The notes below the pieces were generated by a model. That model ran no database searches and was not told where the DNA came from. It saw nothing but the letters and a program-made list of their open reading frames with translations. A program made the position numbers and the translations under genes. This document shows positions 43,661-54,475 of a stretch of DNA of 64,000 bases, piece after piece (position 1 is the first letter of the stretch; the number at the start of each line of letters is the position of its first letter). Source of the stretch: Fragum whitleyi (lineage: Eukaryota; Mollusca; Bivalvia; Cardiida; Cardiidae); contig OX411544.1 in the NCBI GenBank assembly GCA_948146395.1, positions 40,655,419-40,719,418 of the forward strand. Reading direction: 5' to 3'.

Positions 43661-43760
43661 GTTACTTAGAATCTTGATCAAGCTGATAATTAGATATTGG
43701 CTGTAGATTCGCAAAAAAGGGTCCAGTTATTTATGTGAAAATAAAAAAAGTATTAGCACT
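43661..43760 (+). mobile_element. Family I fragment next to the Tc1 end
   Basis: 'atcttgatcaagctgataat', 'ggctgtagattcgcaaaaaa', 'gggtcc' aligns with 30400-30470, just past the point where the 30.2-kb family I copy is cut by Tc1. Confidence 0.45.
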
Positions 43761-43799
43761 TTCCTGTTTAATCCCTGCTTTATACATGCCTGTGATTTT

Positions 43800-43871
43800 A
43801 TGATTGGGAAAACATTGTGAAAAAAGAAGAAATTGCTTCTGAAAAGCAATTTCTTCTTTTTCCACACTATT
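43800..43871. repeat. Hairpin, possible MITE core
   Basis: 'aagaagaaattgcttc' tgaa 'gaaaagcaatttcttctt' forms a stem of about 18 bp with flanking 'gggaaaacattgtg' and 'cacactatttctacc', like the centre of the hAT-like MITEs. Confidence 0.4.
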
Positions 43872-43891
43872 TCTACCCTACTGAATGGTTA

Positions 43892-44666
43892 TTTTTATCC
43901 CCCGCCGTTTTCGGCGAGGGGATATAGTAATGCTCTCCGTCCGTCATTCCGTCATTCCGTCCTTCCGAGGTTCCGTCACTAAACTTGTCCGGAGCATATT
44001 TCCTAAAGTATAATAGCTATCAACTTGAAACGTTATGGGTGGATAGATCTCATGGAGGTTTTGGAGTTATTGCCCTTTGTTATTTCTAAGACTTAGATTT
44101 TGTCCGGAGCATATCTCCTAAAGTATAAAAGCAATCAACTTGAAACTTTATGGGTGGATAGATCTCATGGAGGAGAAGTGCAGTGCAGAAGAACTACAAA
44201 TCTTGCTTGCATAATTTTGGAGTTATTGCCCTATGTTTTTTTAAGACTTAAGATTTTGTCCGGAGCATATCTCCTAAAGTATAATAGCTATCAACTTGAA
44301 ACTTTATGGGTGGCTAAATCTCATGGAGGAGAAGTGCAGTGCACAAGAACAACAACTCTTGCTTGCATAATTTTGGAGTTATTGCCCTTTGTTATTTTTA
44401 AGACTTAGATTTTGTCCGGAGCATATCTCCTAAAGTATAATAGCTATCAACTTTAAACTCTATATATTGGGTTGAAAGATCTCATGGAAGAGGAGTGCAG
44501 TGCACAAGAACTATAACTCTGGCTTGCATAATTTTGGAATTATTGCCCTTTGTTATTTTAAAGACTTAGATTTTGTAGGGGCTTAATTACTTAAAGTAGA
44601 ACCCTTAATCTATTAGGCTTCAAACTTTCTCGGCGGGAGATGGCCATGTCCGACATGGCTCTTGTT
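43892..44666 (+). mobile_element. HINE-like element, family C (copy 2)
   Basis: ATCCCCCGCCGttttCGGCGaGGGG hairpin, GTCY tract (gtccgtcattccgtcattcc), about four units of 160 bp ('agctatcaacttgaaacttt', 'ggagaagtgcagtgcacaag'), third arm CGGCGGGAGAT, hairpin GCCATGT/ACATGGC (44643-44659), CTCTTGTTC. Same hairpin sequence as C1. Confidence 0.87.
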
Positions 44667-45352
44667 CAAATTAAATCCACTCTCAATTTTCGTCTGCAAA
44701 ACCTTTGAATTTGGACAGGTCTAAAATTTTGTCAAACAGGAAAGGGTAAATTCAGAAACAACTCCGCAAAATTCAACTGAAATTCACAGACTTAATACTT
44801 TGGATATGCTCTTTCGGGCTATTTATATTTATTTTTATCTACGAGCTGTCATGTCTAAAAATATACTCTATATGGTAAAAGATCTAATTAACACTCTCTT
44901 TAAGAATTAGAAAGTCCCTGTAGAAATGGTGATAGGTGACTTATTGAGAACACAAAAAAAGTCGGTAAAAATTGGTTCTTGTGTCATTAAAGTACAAATA
45001 CTTAAGGGAAACTTTAATTCTGTACTTGTACCCTTAGCAACCGCCACTAAAAGATGTGGGCATTTGAAGCTTGGTTTCTTGCATTTGAGACATGAAAAAT
45101 TGACTACTTTTCTTATTCAATATTGTATTCATTACTTATTTTCTTGTATTTTTTCACTAGTGCATCTTAATACGACGTATATTGGCTTTGGTTTTGATAA
45201 AAGAAAAAGCAAAAAATAAGCTAGTTGAATGTATTTCTATGGCAACAAAAAATGGTTCTTTTCTACTTTTCGCTTGTTGAAAAAATATGCAATTTTCTAC
45301 TTCAATTATCTCCCAATATTCATAAGCAATATTCGAAAATGAATTTTGCTTT
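44667..45352. other. Unassigned sequence
   Basis: A 97-codon + strand frame at 44926-45219 has no clear start or splice context and no recognised motif. Confidence 0.28.
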
Positions 45353-45366
45353 TTGTTCCCAACCCC

Positions 45367-45570
45367 CCGACGACGGCACTTATTCTTTTCGACTATTTGT
45401 CTCTCACCAATGGGTTGATAATCGTAGACCTATGTGAGATAGCAGCTGGAGGCAATGAAAGAATGAGGTTGTTGTACTTGTGAGAGAAATACCAGAAACC
45501 ATTGTTATGTGCCTCAGTCGCCGCGATATAACTGAATGTTGAAAACGTTAAACTCTATTCAATGAATCAA
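45367..45570 (+). mobile_element. tRNA-SINE, head-truncated, 14-bp duplication
   Basis: Begins at 'ccgacgacggcac', the last part of the head. Body and tail (caatgaatcaa) present. TTGTTCCCAACCCC (45353-45366) and TTGTTCCCATCCCC (45571-45584) flank it. Confidence 0.9.
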
Positions 45571-45584
45571 TTGTTCCCATCCCC

Positions 45585-45884
45585 AAAAATTATCATGATG
45601 TATTTTTATGAATTTCTTACAATTGATGATAGAAGGGTGTACTCTGAAAGGACTTTAATCATACTTGAAGTGGACTCTTTACTTTTTACCTTTGAATTTA
45701 AGTAAATTTTCGAGTTAAACTAGAGGTGCTAGAGCAGCTGATTTTCTCAACATGCTTAAATCTACTGATAAGTTTAGACCAGCATTTAAGGAATGAATGA
45801 ATGTTTATTTCAACTCAAAAAGTGTTATTTATTATCACATGCGGAAATATTTCTGCAATGAAAAATTCATGATCCATAAATAAC
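45585..45884. other. Unassigned sequence
   Basis: Nothing recognised. Confidence 0.3.
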
Positions 45885-46215
45885 ATATTTAAAATTGACC
45901 TCCGCCCACTAAATAAATATTTTTATACAATCACAGTAATTTTGAGCAATCTGATAATGGTTCACCCAAGGCACATTCCATTGACATTTGGTTGATATCC
46001 ATCATATCCATCATAAATATTCTTAGAAAATGATTTTCAAAATCCCAACTAAATTAAATTTGGAGAAATGACCTCCGTCTATACAAGATATAGTTTTCAT
46101 CTATTCACGGTATTCTTTTTTTATCTGAAATGGGTCATCAAAGGATCACTAAAGTCAAATTTGGTCGACAGTCATCAGTAAAAATCTTAGAGAATGATTT
46201 TCAAAGTTTCCATTA
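45885..46215 (-). mobile_element. HINE-like family B fragment
   Basis: The reverse complement matches B1 core units: 'gggcggaggtcaatttt', 'ggagaaatgacctccgtc', 'agaatgattttcaaagtttc', 'gatggatatcaacc'. No ends preserved. Confidence 0.62.
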
Positions 46216-46365
46216 GTTTAAGACATAAGTGGTAAATCAAAAGGTCTCAAATGGGTGCATCATGCGGTTCGTTTGTTTATTATAGTACCTCTTTCAAAAG
46301 TATTGCAATTTAGTCACGGTATTCGGTTCACCTATTCGAATCCCCATCGTTTTCCACACAAGTAT

Positions 46366-46835
46366 AATCATGACGTTTCATCTAAGCCACCACCTGTCCT
46401 TCCTACTTAGGTGAATCCTTCGCCGATTTGGATAGACAAATGACAAGGGCGTAGCTCCCATTACGCACATTACGCAAGTGCGTAATAAAAATGAATCTTT
46501 CATCCGAAAAATGTCGTTGATGAATAATCATAACATCGAAACTACAGCTTATTTAAGCTGTAGTTACGATGTTTTGATTATTCACCAACGCTAAAATCAC
46601 AAAAAGGGAGCGAACGGAGGGCATTCATCTTTTGTCACAGTGCACTTTTCGCTTTATCTTATATATTCTTTGGTTGTCGCCGTCTGAGTGCGTATAAATT
46701 TCAAAGTCCTAGATACGCCTATGAATGAGGCCTGTCACTATGACTTATGACAAGTATCGGTTAGGCAAGCCTGGGAACGAACTCATGACAGGTCTGAGAA
46801 CATGACGCGTTACCGACTGAGCTAAGTAATGTTGA
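46366..46835 (-). mobile_element. Second tRNA-SINE type (copy A), split by MITE N
   Basis: 46366-46443 and 46725-46835. The reverse complement has an A-box-like 'gctcagtcggtaacgcgtca' and B-box-like 'gagttcgttccc', then 'cataagtcatagtgacaggc' and 'cacctaagtaggaagg'. Same order as 59629-59822, which lacks the N insertion. Confidence 0.68.
46444..46724 (+). mobile_element. MITE family N (copy 3)
   Basis: GGCGTAGCT at the left and the complement AGATACGCC at the right; palindromic centre 'acagcttatttaagctgta'. ATGA is duplicated (46440-46443, 46725-46728). The 59.6-kb SINE copy supplies the empty site. Confidence 0.75.
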
Positions 46836-47110
46836 TAGAATGAGTGGGCCGCGAAAAAAAAAGCCAAGTATAGGAGAGTACTTTGATTAAGGATTAAACT
46901 CCACTTGAGATTCCAAAAAATAACACTTTTTAATTGATGATATCTTGACAAATACTTATCAAACTTTTTGACCATGGACTCTGAAGTTAAATGCCTCGCG
47001 TAACATTTCCTATAATATTTTGTATATTTTGTATAGCCATGATTTTTCTATGGGTGAAAGAATACTACTCTGTACTTGGTTTTACATAATATTTGTTTTG
47101 TTTGTTTGGG
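46836..47110. other. Unassigned sequence
   Basis: Nothing recognised. Confidence 0.3.
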
Positions 47111-47758
47111 GTTAAAAGCTGCTCTTTCACAGTTCTTCAAAGAAAAATAGAAATCTGGTTTTTAGATTCGGAAATTAGCATTTTCTGGTGTTTAAGAATC
47201 GCACATGGGTATGGCACTAACAACTCATTTTAGAAAAATTAAGCTTGAATGTTCTAAGCGGCAAGGCCGGTGATGGAACCAGTCTATTATATCCAGTCTG
47301 TAAATAACGAAATTGTTATTTTTCAAGACCAGCAATTTCCAGTGAGTTCAAAGATCAATTTTACATTGAAACTGATAGGAGATAACGGTTTCTCGAACCT
47401 CACTCTTGCTTGCGGAACTAAATAATGTTTCGTTTTTTCGCATGTATCGATATGAAGTTTCCCAATTGACAAATACTTTCGTCCTTGATCTTTGATTGAA
47501 TGGATCAAACAGGCAGAATTGCATGTGTAAATAGTTGGCTCAAATTTTAGAATAACCTTTTAGGCGTTAGTAGTTGCTTTACTTTTTCAGAATCGAATTC
47601 CGCTAAAATCAGGAATATCTGTCTTTTTTCCTTTTCTTACCAAATCGATTCTTATATTGTAAAGTTTTCAACACGATGAAGTCATAATTTCCGATTAATT
47701 CTACAAAAAAAAATAATCAAAATTCGCATTTCCTAATCTGTGAAAGAGCAGCTTTAAC
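47111..47758. mobile_element. TIR element, about 0.65 kb
   Basis: GTTAAAAGCTGCTCTTTCAC at the left and its complement (ctgtgaaagagcagctttaa) at 47739-47758. Interior AT-rich; imperfect similarity of the arms extends inward ('cggaaatta' on both sides). Confidence 0.72.
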
Positions 47759-47949
47759 GCTTACTTCAACATAAGTGCTAATATTTCTTGAAGGTTGGAG
47801 AATCTATTCATAGTATCCTGTTGATCTTCACACCTGTGCCATCACGTTTTATCCAATCCATCAGCCGTCCATTTCACTTATGCGTACTATATTCTAATCA
47901 CAAATGACGCTACAATGACTGAAGTCAAATATTGATGTTACTTGGCCGA

Positions 47950-48135
47950 GCCATGTGTCGATTTCGAGACCCAAATTATTTCCCTTTGTCATTTTGAAGA
48001 CTTAGGTATTGTCCGGACGATATCTGTAAGTACACTTGCTAGCATCTGGAGCTTTTACAGTTGCATAGAAGTGAAATACATAGGCACAAACATATCTTTC
48101 CTGTTTGGTTCTGAAGTTATTGACCTTTCTTGATT
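47950..48135 (+). mobile_element. HINE-like family C fragment
   Basis: 'tttccctttgtcattttgaa', 'gacttaggtattgtccggac' and 'gatatctgtaagtacacttg' follow the C core; no hairpins retained. Confidence 0.5.
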
Positions 48136-48501
48136 GCATCAAAATTGATTGAATTGTTTATATCAAAATTTACAAACTATTGCATGAAAAAGTGAGATGT
48201 ATTCTAGTATATCCGAGAATGCTCTTCATTGTCTTGACCTATAGAATACCAGAATAATTTAAACTTGAGCTTTCCTCGGCTGTCACGCAAAGCATCAAAA
48301 TTATTCTTTTGTTTTGGATAGTGATGATAAGTCTGTAGCTTATTAATAAGCGCGTGGTGAAAACTTTGACCAGACTGTGGATATGCATAGGCCGATCTGA
48401 GTTTGTTGACGTGTTGACTTGCAAGTAGAATTTACTGAAAAATAAGTGTAATTTTCTTTCGTGTGTTTTCGTAGAAAACCTTAGGTATTGCTATAGCCTT
48501 G
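48136..48501. other. Unassigned sequence
   Basis: Nothing recognised. Confidence 0.3.
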
Positions 48502-48632
48502 CCCTGTGTTCATGATGTAGAAGCGTTTCTCGGGCGCTTTGAGATGGTACCCTGCTTTGCACGTACACAAACGTGCAAAGCGAGGTTTCAGTTCGAAAGC
48601 GCTTCGCTTACGCTTTCATCCTGAACGAAGGG
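48502..48632. mobile_element. Foldback element family K (copy 3)
   Basis: Arms ccctgtgttcatgatg and catcctgaacgaaggg; 'gcgcttt' and 'aaagcgc' inside; central hairpin CTTTGCACGT/ACGTGCAAAG. Confidence 0.65.
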
Positions 48633-48647
48633 TTGGTGTCATCGTCG

Positions 48648-48918
48648 ATGGAGCCGCCGTCGGAGCGTCGGACTGTCAATCTAGAGCTCCCGGGTTCGAT
48701 CCCCAACGGCGGCACTCATTCATTCCGTCTATTTGTCTCTCAATTATGGGTTGATAATGGAATACTTATGAGAGATAGCAGCTGGAGGGTCGGAAAGGAT
48801 GTGATGGTTGACTGGTGACAGAAATACCAGGAATCCATTATTAGGTGCTCCAGCCTCCGCGATATAACTGAACAAATGTTGAAAGCGGTGTAAAACTCAA
48901 TTCAATCAATCAATTCAA
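48648..48918 (+). mobile_element. tRNA-SINE with a 10-bp duplication
   Basis: Head (gactGTCaat, B-box gggttcgatcccc), body and tail (caattcaatcaatcaattca) present; the 5' head is partly lost. GTCATCGTCG at 48638-48647 and 48919-48928; the target is the GTCGTT tract of a family G element. Confidence 0.9.
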
Positions 48919-49205
48919 GTCATCGTCGTTGTCGACGTCGTTGTTTTCGTTGTCGTCGTGCGAAAACTTTGACATTTTGTGATATCGCTGTTACTACTGA
49001 AAACATTCACTTGAAACTTGGCACACGTGTTCACCATCAAAAAAGCAACCTATACTTCTAAGGAGCATGACTTTAGATGTATTTTGTGCAAACTATGCCC
49101 CTTTTTCGACTTAGATTTATTTAGCCATTGAGCACTCAGCAGCAGAGCGGATTTATTTCGCCATTCAGCACTCAACAGCCGGGCGTAGGCACCAGTAGGC
49201 GATGT
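48919..49205 (+). mobile_element. Family G repeat (copy 4)
   Basis: Trinucleotide tract (cgtcgttgtcgacgtcgttg), 'cacttgaaacttggcacacg', 'tgttcaccatcaaaaaagca', 'caaactatgcccctttttc', then 'gccattgagcactcagcagc' and 'gccattcagcactcaacagc' (the end duplicated). Confidence 0.65.
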
Positions 49206-49652
49206 TCTTGATCTATATATTTAAATATCTTCGTATTTTTTACCAACATAAACGTGGTTAGAAAGCGTATCGTTTTGAACAGAACATTTTAGTCGACTAG
49301 TTCAACTCAGTACAGAGTAACAAAACAGAGGTTTCTTGTGACTCATATAAGATAATTTTGGGAGTCATAGTTTCCATATGAGAGTCCCAGCTCGCAAAAA
49401 GATTTTAGTTATGCTATTTCAATAACAATTGGAACTAAAAGCTTGAAACTTTACAGGTGTTTACAGGGAAGTCTCAAATATCATAATATCTGTGAGTGAC
49501 TAAAATCCCACATAGCCTCAGTTTATTTAAGCTGTAGAAACGAGGTTTAAGTCTTTCGACAACGATTTACCTAAATGTGCTGTTACGAGGATTCCAACAA
49601 TAATTTGAACAACCCAGACAATTGTTAAATTAGGTATATAATCTCACTTGTT
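49206..49652. other. Unassigned sequence
   Basis: 49520-49560 (cagtttatttaagctgtag, aaacgaggtttaag) resembles the 20-25 kb satellite blocks. Otherwise unrecognised. Confidence 0.3.
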
Positions 49653-49995
49653 TTTAGCTCCACTGGCCGAAAGGCCAGCGGGCTATTGTCATAGCGGGGT
49701 GTCCGTCGTTCGTGCGTCCTTGCGTGCGTCCGTCTGTCCGTAAATTTTTACTTCTTCTCTTTAAGTAATGGATGGATTTCAAATTTCACAGGAATGTTCC
49801 TTGGCTAATCCTCTATCAGATTCCTTCAAGAATTTTAATTGGTTGAAAATCATGGCTGTGGTTGGCGTTGCTAATTTCCATGTATGTTAAAGGTGGCTTT
49901 TCTCAGAAACTAATCGATGGATATAAACCAAACTTCACATGAATCATCCTTGTATGACCCTCTATCAGTCTACAAAAATTATTGTGAACAGAACA
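49653..49995 (+). mobile_element. HINE-like element, family B (copy 3, 3' truncated)
   Basis: AGCTCCACTGGCCgaaaGGCCAGcGGGCT hairpin, 'gtgcgtccttgcgtgcgtcc' tract and about one and a half core units; ends without the third arm or 3' hairpin. Confidence 0.78.
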
Positions 49996-50408
49996 GCGGA
50001 AAAGCGTTCTTTATGCATACCGCCTTAAACAAATAAAATTACATGTGAGTTAATAGTTTGAGCTCATTTAAAAGAAAAAATCGATTTTGTAGGCCCATTT
50101 TGATTCTTAATCACGAATTTATCTTTTATTAACACGCTCTGTTAACATGATTTCTTGCCTATATGGCTCCTCAATTAATTTCAGTTGAGTAAAAGTGAAT
50201 CTCCTTCTTGGCATAATGGTTCGGGTTCGATTGTCAATTCAGCACGTACATTTATCCGCATTTTAACTGGTTTCTATCTTTTTTGTATATCCTTTCTATT
50301 TCCATGCTACACCGAATATGTTGAGGTGAAGAAAGAACACAGTGATGGTAACCTGAAACAAACACAAATGCTGGGGCGAACAAAAGGCAGCATCTAAGTG
50401 GTTGTAAC
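49996..50408. other. Unassigned sequence
   Basis: Nothing recognised. The last eight bases are the target duplication of the next element. Confidence 0.3.
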
Positions 50409-50764
50409 CAGGGGTGTGGAAATACGAGTTTTCTCCACTTGTCCCTGGACAAGTAAAAGCGGATTTTCTACTCGTCCAGGATCAAAGTGAACCTGTCCGC
50501 TAAAGAGTAAATAGAAAAAAATTGGAAAAAACATTGCCTTTTGATGAAGAAAATGCTGGTATCCAGCATTTTCTTCATTAAAAACAATGTTTTCTACCCT
50601 ATGATATGAACATCAAGTGATTTCTCTCTTAATTCTTTTAAGTAACATTCCAAGATTTGCCCTGGTATTTACTTGTCCTTGGACAAGTGGCTTAGAAAAA
50701 TTTACTTGTCCTCAAGTACAAAAGCCCGAGTCGGACAAGTCGGGGATGGGAATTCCACACCCCT
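50409..50764 (+). mobile_element. hAT-like MITE (copy 4), 8-bp duplication
   Basis: CAGGGGTGTGGAAATAC at the left and GGAATTCCACACCCCT at the right, flanked by GTTGTAAC at 50401-50408 and 50765-50772. Central hairpin 'gaagaaaatgctgg / ccagcattttcttc'. TIR sequence and duplication length fit the hAT superfamily. No transposase. Confidence 0.87.
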
Positions 50765-50772
50765 GTTGTAAC

Positions 50773-51102
50773 CCTAACAATGGCAGAAAAGCTGCAGAAT
50801 GTTCAGGTTTTGGTCTTTCATGGACTGGAGTAGACGCGACAGTTGATGTTGCAGCCTGGTAGATCTGGCATGTTTGTTGGTCAGGCAAATAAGTGGAGTG
50901 ATGCCCTTCCACAACTTGGCGACTGTGACCTCAGCAAATTGTTCATGATGCGGCATTTCACATGCGTTTCTGTGTTTTGCCTTACTTAAGTCTCTGCAAG
51001 GTCAAAGTAAATTACGGTATTTGGTAGCAAAGATCTTGACAAATGTTAAATTGTTTTGCTTTATGTGCCAGACAGGTAAAGTAGACTATTTTCTATGTCT
51101 TA
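50773..51102. other. Unassigned, possibly coding-derived sequence
   Basis: 50780-50950 has a base composition closer to coding DNA, and on the - strand a frame with PDQQTCQIYQAATSTVASTP. No splice signals or motifs support it, so no gene is called. Confidence 0.25.
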
Positions 51103-52128
51103 TTAGTCCCCCACCGGTTACCGGTTGGGGAAATAAAGGTTTGCTCGATTCCGTCTGTCCGTCCGTCCGTCCGTCCGTCACGCTTTTGTCCGGGCTATAT
51201 CTTTTAAACCATATGTGCTAGCAACTTCAAACTTTGTACACTTATAGATCTCATTGAGGAGAAGTGTCATGTTCAAGATCCATAACTCTGCCACACCCAC
51301 TTTTTGAGTTATTGCCCTTTGTTGTTTTTAGCCTTACATTCTTGTCCGCATCATATCTCCTAAACTATAAGTGCTAGCAACTTCAAACTTTGTACACTTA
51401 TAGATCTTATTGAGGACAAGTGTCATGTTTAAGAACTATTATTCTTAAGAACTGTTACACCCACTTTTTGAGTTCTTGCCCTTTGTTGTTTTTACCTTTA
51501 CATTTTTGTCCGGAACATATCTTCTAAATCATAAGTGCTAGAAACTTCAAACTTGCTACACTTATAGATATCATTGAGGACAAGTGTCATGTACAAGAAC
51601 TGTCACTCTGCCATGTCTTCTTTTTGAGTTAATGCCCTTTTTTGTTTCTATCCTTACATTTTTGTCTCGTACTTATCTCCTAAACCATAAGCCCTAGCAA
51701 CTTGAAACTTTGTACACTGGTAGATCTCATTGAGAAGAAGTGTAATGCACAAGAACTGTTACTCTGCCACATCCACTTTTTTAGTTATTGTCCGTTGTTG
51801 TTTTTTATCCTGACATTTTTTACCGGACCATATCTCCTGAGCCATCAGTGCTAGCAACTTCAAACTTGGTACACTTATAGATCTCATTGAGGACAAGTGG
51901 CATGTACAAGAATCATTCTTCTCTGCCCACTTTTGGAATTTTTCTCATTGGTTGTTTTTACTCTTATATTTTTGTTTGGGACATTTTTTCAAAACCTAAT
52001 GTGCAAGCAACTTCAAATTTTGTATACAGTTATAGATCTAGTAAGTAGGAGATATATTAAAAGAAAGGATTTTTTGTTATCCGGTGGGGGACTCCTGTAT
52101 TGCATCGCAATACGACATGCACTTGTTC
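51103..52128 (+). mobile_element. HINE-like element, family D
   Basis: AGTCCCCCACCGGTtACCGGTtGGGG hairpin, 'gtctgtccgtccgtccgtcc' tract, about five units of 165 bp ('gtgctagcaacttcaaactt', 'cacttatagatctcattgag'), third arm CCGGTGGGGGACT (52081-52093), 7-bp hairpin GTATTGC/GCAATAC (52097-52113), then 'cacttgttc'. Complete; units diverge towards the 3' end. Confidence 0.87.
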
Positions 52129-52347
52129 AAAGTATAATCTACCATTAATCTATTGTCTGGCCCCCTTTAAATAATGATATATTCAAAGGAACATATAAAT
52201 GAGAGGCGAGGGTCTTTAGCCTTCTAGTCAAACATTTCACTTGTTGGTCAGGTAATAAATAGCACAGAAACTACTTGCACTTGCTCTAGTTTCGGTTAGA
52301 TGTTCATTCTATTGTAATTTAGATAAGTGATAACAGGCAATTATTAT
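52129..52347. other. Unassigned sequence
   Basis: Nothing recognised. Confidence 0.3.
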
Positions 52348-52557
52348 CCAACTTAAAAAAAAGAAATTAACGAAACTATTTTTATAACAAAGAATTTCAA
52401 TGAAACTGTCTAAAGTTTGACATTCAAAGAGATTATTTGTACTAAAACAAATAAATCCAACTTAAAAAAGAAATTAATGAAACTGTTTTTATAATAAATA
52501 TTTTTAATGAAAGTGTCTAAATTTTAACATTCAAAGAGATTATTTGTACTAAGCAGC
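52348..52557 (+). repeat. Tandem duplication, period about 109 bp
   Basis: 'caacttaaaaaa', 'gaaattaa(c/t)gaaact', 'cattcaaagagattatttgt', 'actaa' occur twice at about 109-bp spacing. Confidence 0.75.
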
Positions 52558-52613
52558 ATGGGACTAAATTGTTTTGATCATATTAATTGTACCAAGGGTG
52601 TAGAAATACATAA

Positions 52614-53165
52614 TTTTTATGCCCCCGTATAGAAAGATCGGGGGCATATTGTTTTACCGTTGTCCGCCTGTTGTCTGTCTGTCCGTCCGTCTGTCTGTCT
52701 GTCTGCTGCAAAAGTTAACCAAAAAACTTAACATTGCCTATATATTCAAGCCTACTCAAGATACAAGCGTGGATTCGATCCCCGCCGGCGGCAAATATCC
52801 TTTCCGACGTTTTTCTTTCATCAATGGGTAGATAATCGTAAACCTATGTGAAATAGCAGTCGGAGGCTAGGAAAGGGTGTAATGGTAGTACAGGTGAAAG
52901 AAATACCAGGAATCCATTGTTAGGTGCTCCGGCCGCCGCGATATAACTGCAAGATTGTTGAAAGCGGCGTTAAACCCATTCAAAAAAACAAACAAGATAC
53001 AAGGCTCATGTTTGGCATGATGATAGATCTCAATGAACCGCATCTGCTTATACCAAGGTCATGTGACAAGGTCAAGGTCATCTGTCAAGGTCAAATAACT
53101 AAAAAACTTAACCAAAAAACTTAACATTGCCAATATCTTCAAGCATATTCAAGATAAAATGCTAA
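52614..53165 (+). mobile_element. HINE-like element, family F (copy 1), split by a SINE
   Basis: T run, ATGCCCCCGtatagaaagatCGGGGGCAT hairpin, 'gtccgtccgtctgtctgtct' tract, core 'aacttaacattgcc' and 'caagatacaaggctcatg', 'tcaaggtcatctgtcaaggt'. The 3' end is missing. Confidence 0.8.
52768..52992 (+). mobile_element. tRNA-SINE in HINE F1, 11-bp duplication
   Basis: Head reduced to the B-box half (ggattcgatccccgccggcg); body and tail complete (cccattcaaaaaaacaaa). CAAGATACAAG at 52757-52767 and 52993-53003; the joined flanks recreate the F core. Confidence 0.93.
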
Positions 53166-53565
53166 TATTTGGCAAACTTCTCTTAGTATGTGGTTTGCAT
53201 CCATAATTAAATGAAGTTAATACCTAAGCTTGAACAGATTTTCTAGCTACTTTGACAACGTTGTTTAGACAATAAACAATGAATGACAATGAAATTGATT
53301 TTTCATGGCTGGTAGTCTTAAAAACATTGTTGGATGTGGTAAAAGTCTAATCAAATTTAAATTGTTTTTACATCTATTGAATCAAAATGGAAATCTTACA
53401 TCTTAGATAAATCTCTCTCAATTCTGCTTCTTGGGGTCTCCACAAATACCCTATAAAGATGAAATGAATAATCCTTTTGTTCTAGCATTGTGAATCACTG
53501 CTGAGAAGGCCTTTTTATTGTTTTCATATTTTCCTATGAATTTCCATCACATTTCATCAGTTATC
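53166..53565. other. Unassigned sequence
   Basis: Nothing recognised. Confidence 0.3.
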
Positions 53566-53790
53566 AGCCAAGCCGAGTTAGTCAGCAGGTATCACATTTG
53601 GCTGTCTATCTGGGGATTTTGAGTTCAAATCCTGGCTCAGCCAACTTTTTATCTGTTGTCTGACATAAGCCATTATGTCAATCCTCATTTGTCTCCCATC
53701 AATGGACAAATGCTAAGTAGTAAGATTAAGTGGGTTTGGCAGCTGATGGCATAAATGAATTTGTGGTTGGTAAATCTTGATTTTTTTTCA
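53566..53790 (+). mobile_element. Third tRNA-SINE type
   Basis: Head 'ccgagttagtcagcaggtat' (A-box-like) and 'gagttcaaatcctggctcag' (B-box), followed by an unrelated body ('gtctcccatcaatggacaaa'). It is not a functional tRNA: the anticodon arm cannot be formed well. Single copy. Confidence 0.55.
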
Positions 53791-54334
53791 AGAACTTAAT
53801 TAGTAAAAGTCTGGTGATTTATGGTTTTTATTCCTTATCATTAAATTACCCATGTAGGACTGCATTACACTTTTCCTGAGCCTATTTAGCATGTTTTTAT
53901 AAGTATATCTTGTCATTTCTTTGGTCTCAAGTCCGATCATTTCTCAGGCAACTTTCATTCGACATTTCGCAAGTCACAAGTTGACATGTCTCAGTGTCCC
54001 GCACCGATGAATGAATGATAAGTAGTAAACCTTACTGATTTAGATATATTATGCCTCTGTTGTATTGGTGTGAAAATGTGAAGTATTTTTCGACAGGCGC
54101 ACTAGCAACTACAATATATCTGCAAAATTGTTGGAAATAATCTTTTACCCAATATAACTGAGATTTTTGAGTTTTTTTCTTACAGGAAAAAGAAGGACTT
54201 TAGTTATGCTTACCAAATTGTATACTATTAGTTTAATTCATCATTTACTTTGTTTATGGTTCAACCCTATTTATTTTACTTCGATTGGGAAACAGGTTCT
54301 TACAACTTAGATTAATCCCTCTCCATTGTGCTTC
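53791..54334. other. Unassigned sequence
   Basis: Nothing recognised. Confidence 0.3.
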
Positions 54335-54475
54335 CTGGAAAATTCACCAGTACTTGAACCGATTGTGCTGGGCAATGAACGAGCCTAGATCTGTGGTCGC
54401 TCCCGGGCATCGTACTCAGGGCCTTTTGGTCAGGAGGCCAACCCTCTACCTCTAGACCACGGACACCTCTTTGTC
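54335..54475 (-). mobile_element. Fourth tRNA-like SINE head
   Basis: The reverse complement reads 'gtccgtggtctagaggtaga' (A-box), a pairing arm 'ggcctcctgaccaaaaggcc', and 'gagtacgatgcccggg' (degraded B-box). A body-like 'cgaccacagatctaggctcg' follows. Could be a decayed tRNA pseudogene. Confidence 0.5.
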
